A program made the translations under genes and the position numbers. From NCBI GenBank assembly GCA_021780625.1, contig JAJXYI010000682.1, forward strand, positions 1 to 7,437: 7,437 nucleotides of DNA. Reading direction: 5' to 3'. Under the pieces are notes generated by a model, which saw nothing but the letters and a program-made list of their open reading frames with translations, did no database searches and was not told the origin of the DNA. Position 1 is the first letter of the stretch, and every line of letters starts with the position of its first letter. Of this stretch, positions 7,025 through 7,437 are shown one piece after another. The DNA comes from a bacterium. Its GTDB lineage: Bacteria > Verrucomicrobiota > Verrucomicrobiae > Opitutales > Opitutaceae.

Positions 7025-7140
7025 GCGGACGAAATGGAATCGAGGAGCGGGAAGAGAGGATCGGGGATTATTCCAGCGCGCCGATGTCGCGCTTAAGGAA
7101 CGTCAAAACTTCAGGAATCGTAGCGTCGGATCCCCTCCCC
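7025..7140. other. Intergenic sequence after the oxidoreductase; no gene called
   Basis: It begins directly after the stop with GCGGACGAAATGGAAT and then CGAGGAGCGGGAA (7041-7053), which recurs elsewhere in this window. A 6-bp stem AGCGCG/CGCGCT with a 7-base loop at 7075-7093 has no T-run and is not called a terminator. On the minus strand 7068-7130 reads like the end of a protein (see findings). Confidence 0.4.
7041..7053 (+). repeat. Copy 3 of the 13-base CGAGGAGCRGGAA motif
   Basis: CGAGGAGCGGGAA, identical to the copy at 4206-4218, located 16 bases after the oxidoreductase stop codon and in the same orientation relative to its gene as the copy after the PL22-type gene. Confidence 0.45.
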
Positions 7141-7368
7141 AAGGGACAGGCCAATTTTCTCCCCCCGCACCTCCCCCCAAGGGACAGGCGGATTTCGGGA
7201 GCCGGCGGATTTCGGGAGCCCGGGAGCCGTAAATGCCCCACCCCTTCGCGATCCATTAGGGACAGGCAAATTTTCAGCAAATCGGCTATCCCACCGACTT
7301 TCCTGCTCCCCCTGCGCAAGGGACGGGCAGTTTTCCCGATGCCCCGTGCCAAGGGACAGGCAGATTTT
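7141..7368. repeat. Array of five AAGGGACAGGC-type repeats
   Basis: Copies start at 7141, 7179, 7257 (begins TAGGGACAGGC), 7318 (variant AAGGGACGGGC) and 7351. The consensus is AAGGGACAGGCNGATTTT; on the other strand it reads AAAATCNGCCTGTCCCTT. Start-to-start distances are 38, 78, 61 and 33 bases, and the DNA between copies is not conserved except for a C-rich run before the first two. All copies point the same way. I recall similar GGGACAGGC or GGGACAGAC repeats in intergenic DNA of Verrucomicrobiota and Acidobacteriota, often near IS200-like (REP-associated tyrosine) transposases, but no transposase is present in this window. Confidence 0.75.
7187..7228 (+). repeat. Perfect 17-base tandem duplication plus partial third unit
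   Basis: GGCGGATTTCGGGAGCC at 7187-7203 is repeated exactly at 7204-7220, then CGGGAGCC (the last 8 bases of the unit) at 7221-7228. The first unit overlaps the second AAGGGACAGGC repeat. The exact identity suggests recent slippage or a recent copying event. Confidence 0.8.
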
Positions 7369-7437
7369 ACGAAGCGCGAAAGCCGTCTGACTTTTCGATC
7401 TCGCCTCGGACGCGTTTTTCCCCCGGAAGCGTACCCA
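7229..7437. other. Repeat-bearing intergenic sequence to the window end; no gene seen
   Basis: Apart from the last three AAGGGACAGGC-type copies I see no open frame with protein-like composition, no RNA gene and no clear promoter. The stretch after 7368 is GC-rich with two short T-runs and runs off the window edge. Confidence 0.5.

Noticed and set aside
7075..7093. Intrinsic terminator after the oxidoreductase
   Set aside because: Only a 6-bp stem with a 7-base loop, and no T-run on either side.
7068..7352. 94-codon minus-strand open frame through the repeat array
   Set aside because: Most of it is translated repeat sequence (such as the RLSLGG and LACPLG stretches). Only its last 20 residues look protein-like, and those are reported separately as a possible remnant.
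7141..7368. CRISPR array
   Set aside because: The repeats are only about 11-18 bases and imperfect, the distances vary from 33 to 78 bases, and there are no Cas genes or leader in view.

Overview
This window looks like a plant cell-wall (pectin / rhamnogalacturonan-I type) degradation locus from a high-GC, free-living Gram-negative bacterium. Codon third positions are strongly G/C-rich. The gene content (GH105, a GH2 with a DUF4982-like C-terminus, a DUF6250-type protein, a PL22-type lyase and a large Gfo/Idh/MocA oxidoreductase, with no SusC/SusD pair in view) fits Verrucomicrobiota (Opitutales-like) best, with Acidobacteriota or Planctomycetota as alternatives. The taxon is inferred from gene families and repeat style and is not proven. 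None of the starts I can place has an obvious Shine-Dalgarno sequence.

Layout: (1) positions 2-427 (+) hold the C-terminal third or so of a GH105/GH88 unsaturated glucuronyl/galacturonyl hydrolase. (2) 13 bases later, 441-3029 (+) encodes a secreted 862-residue GH2-fold glycosidase whose usual acid/base Glu is Gln. (3) 3030-3187 is a short convergent gap. (4) 3188-4087 (-) is a secreted DUF6250-like protein whose signal peptide has no normal start codon next to it. Its upstream extension runs through a cluster of palindromes (about 3984-4121). (5) 4229-5527 (-) is a PL22-type oligogalacturonate lyase with a signal peptide. (6) 5528-5671 is a divergent promoter region. (7) 5672-7024 (+) is a cytoplasmic Gfo/Idh/MocA oxidoreductase. 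(8) 7025-7437 contains no convincing gene but holds five irregularly spaced copies of an AAGGGACAGGC-type repeat, a perfect 17-base tandem duplication and possibly the tail of a broken gene.

How the genes may work together (inference): the PL22-type lyase and the GH105 hydrolase would process unsaturated galacturonate-containing oligosaccharides. The GH2 would trim neutral side chains such as beta-galactosides. The DUF6250 protein has the look of a lectin-like or lyase-like beta-sandwich accessory. The oxidoreductase would handle a released sugar in the cytoplasm. I see no dramatic new system. The points most worth checking are the altered GH2 active site, the start-codon problem in the DUF6250 gene, and the three kinds of intergenic repeat.
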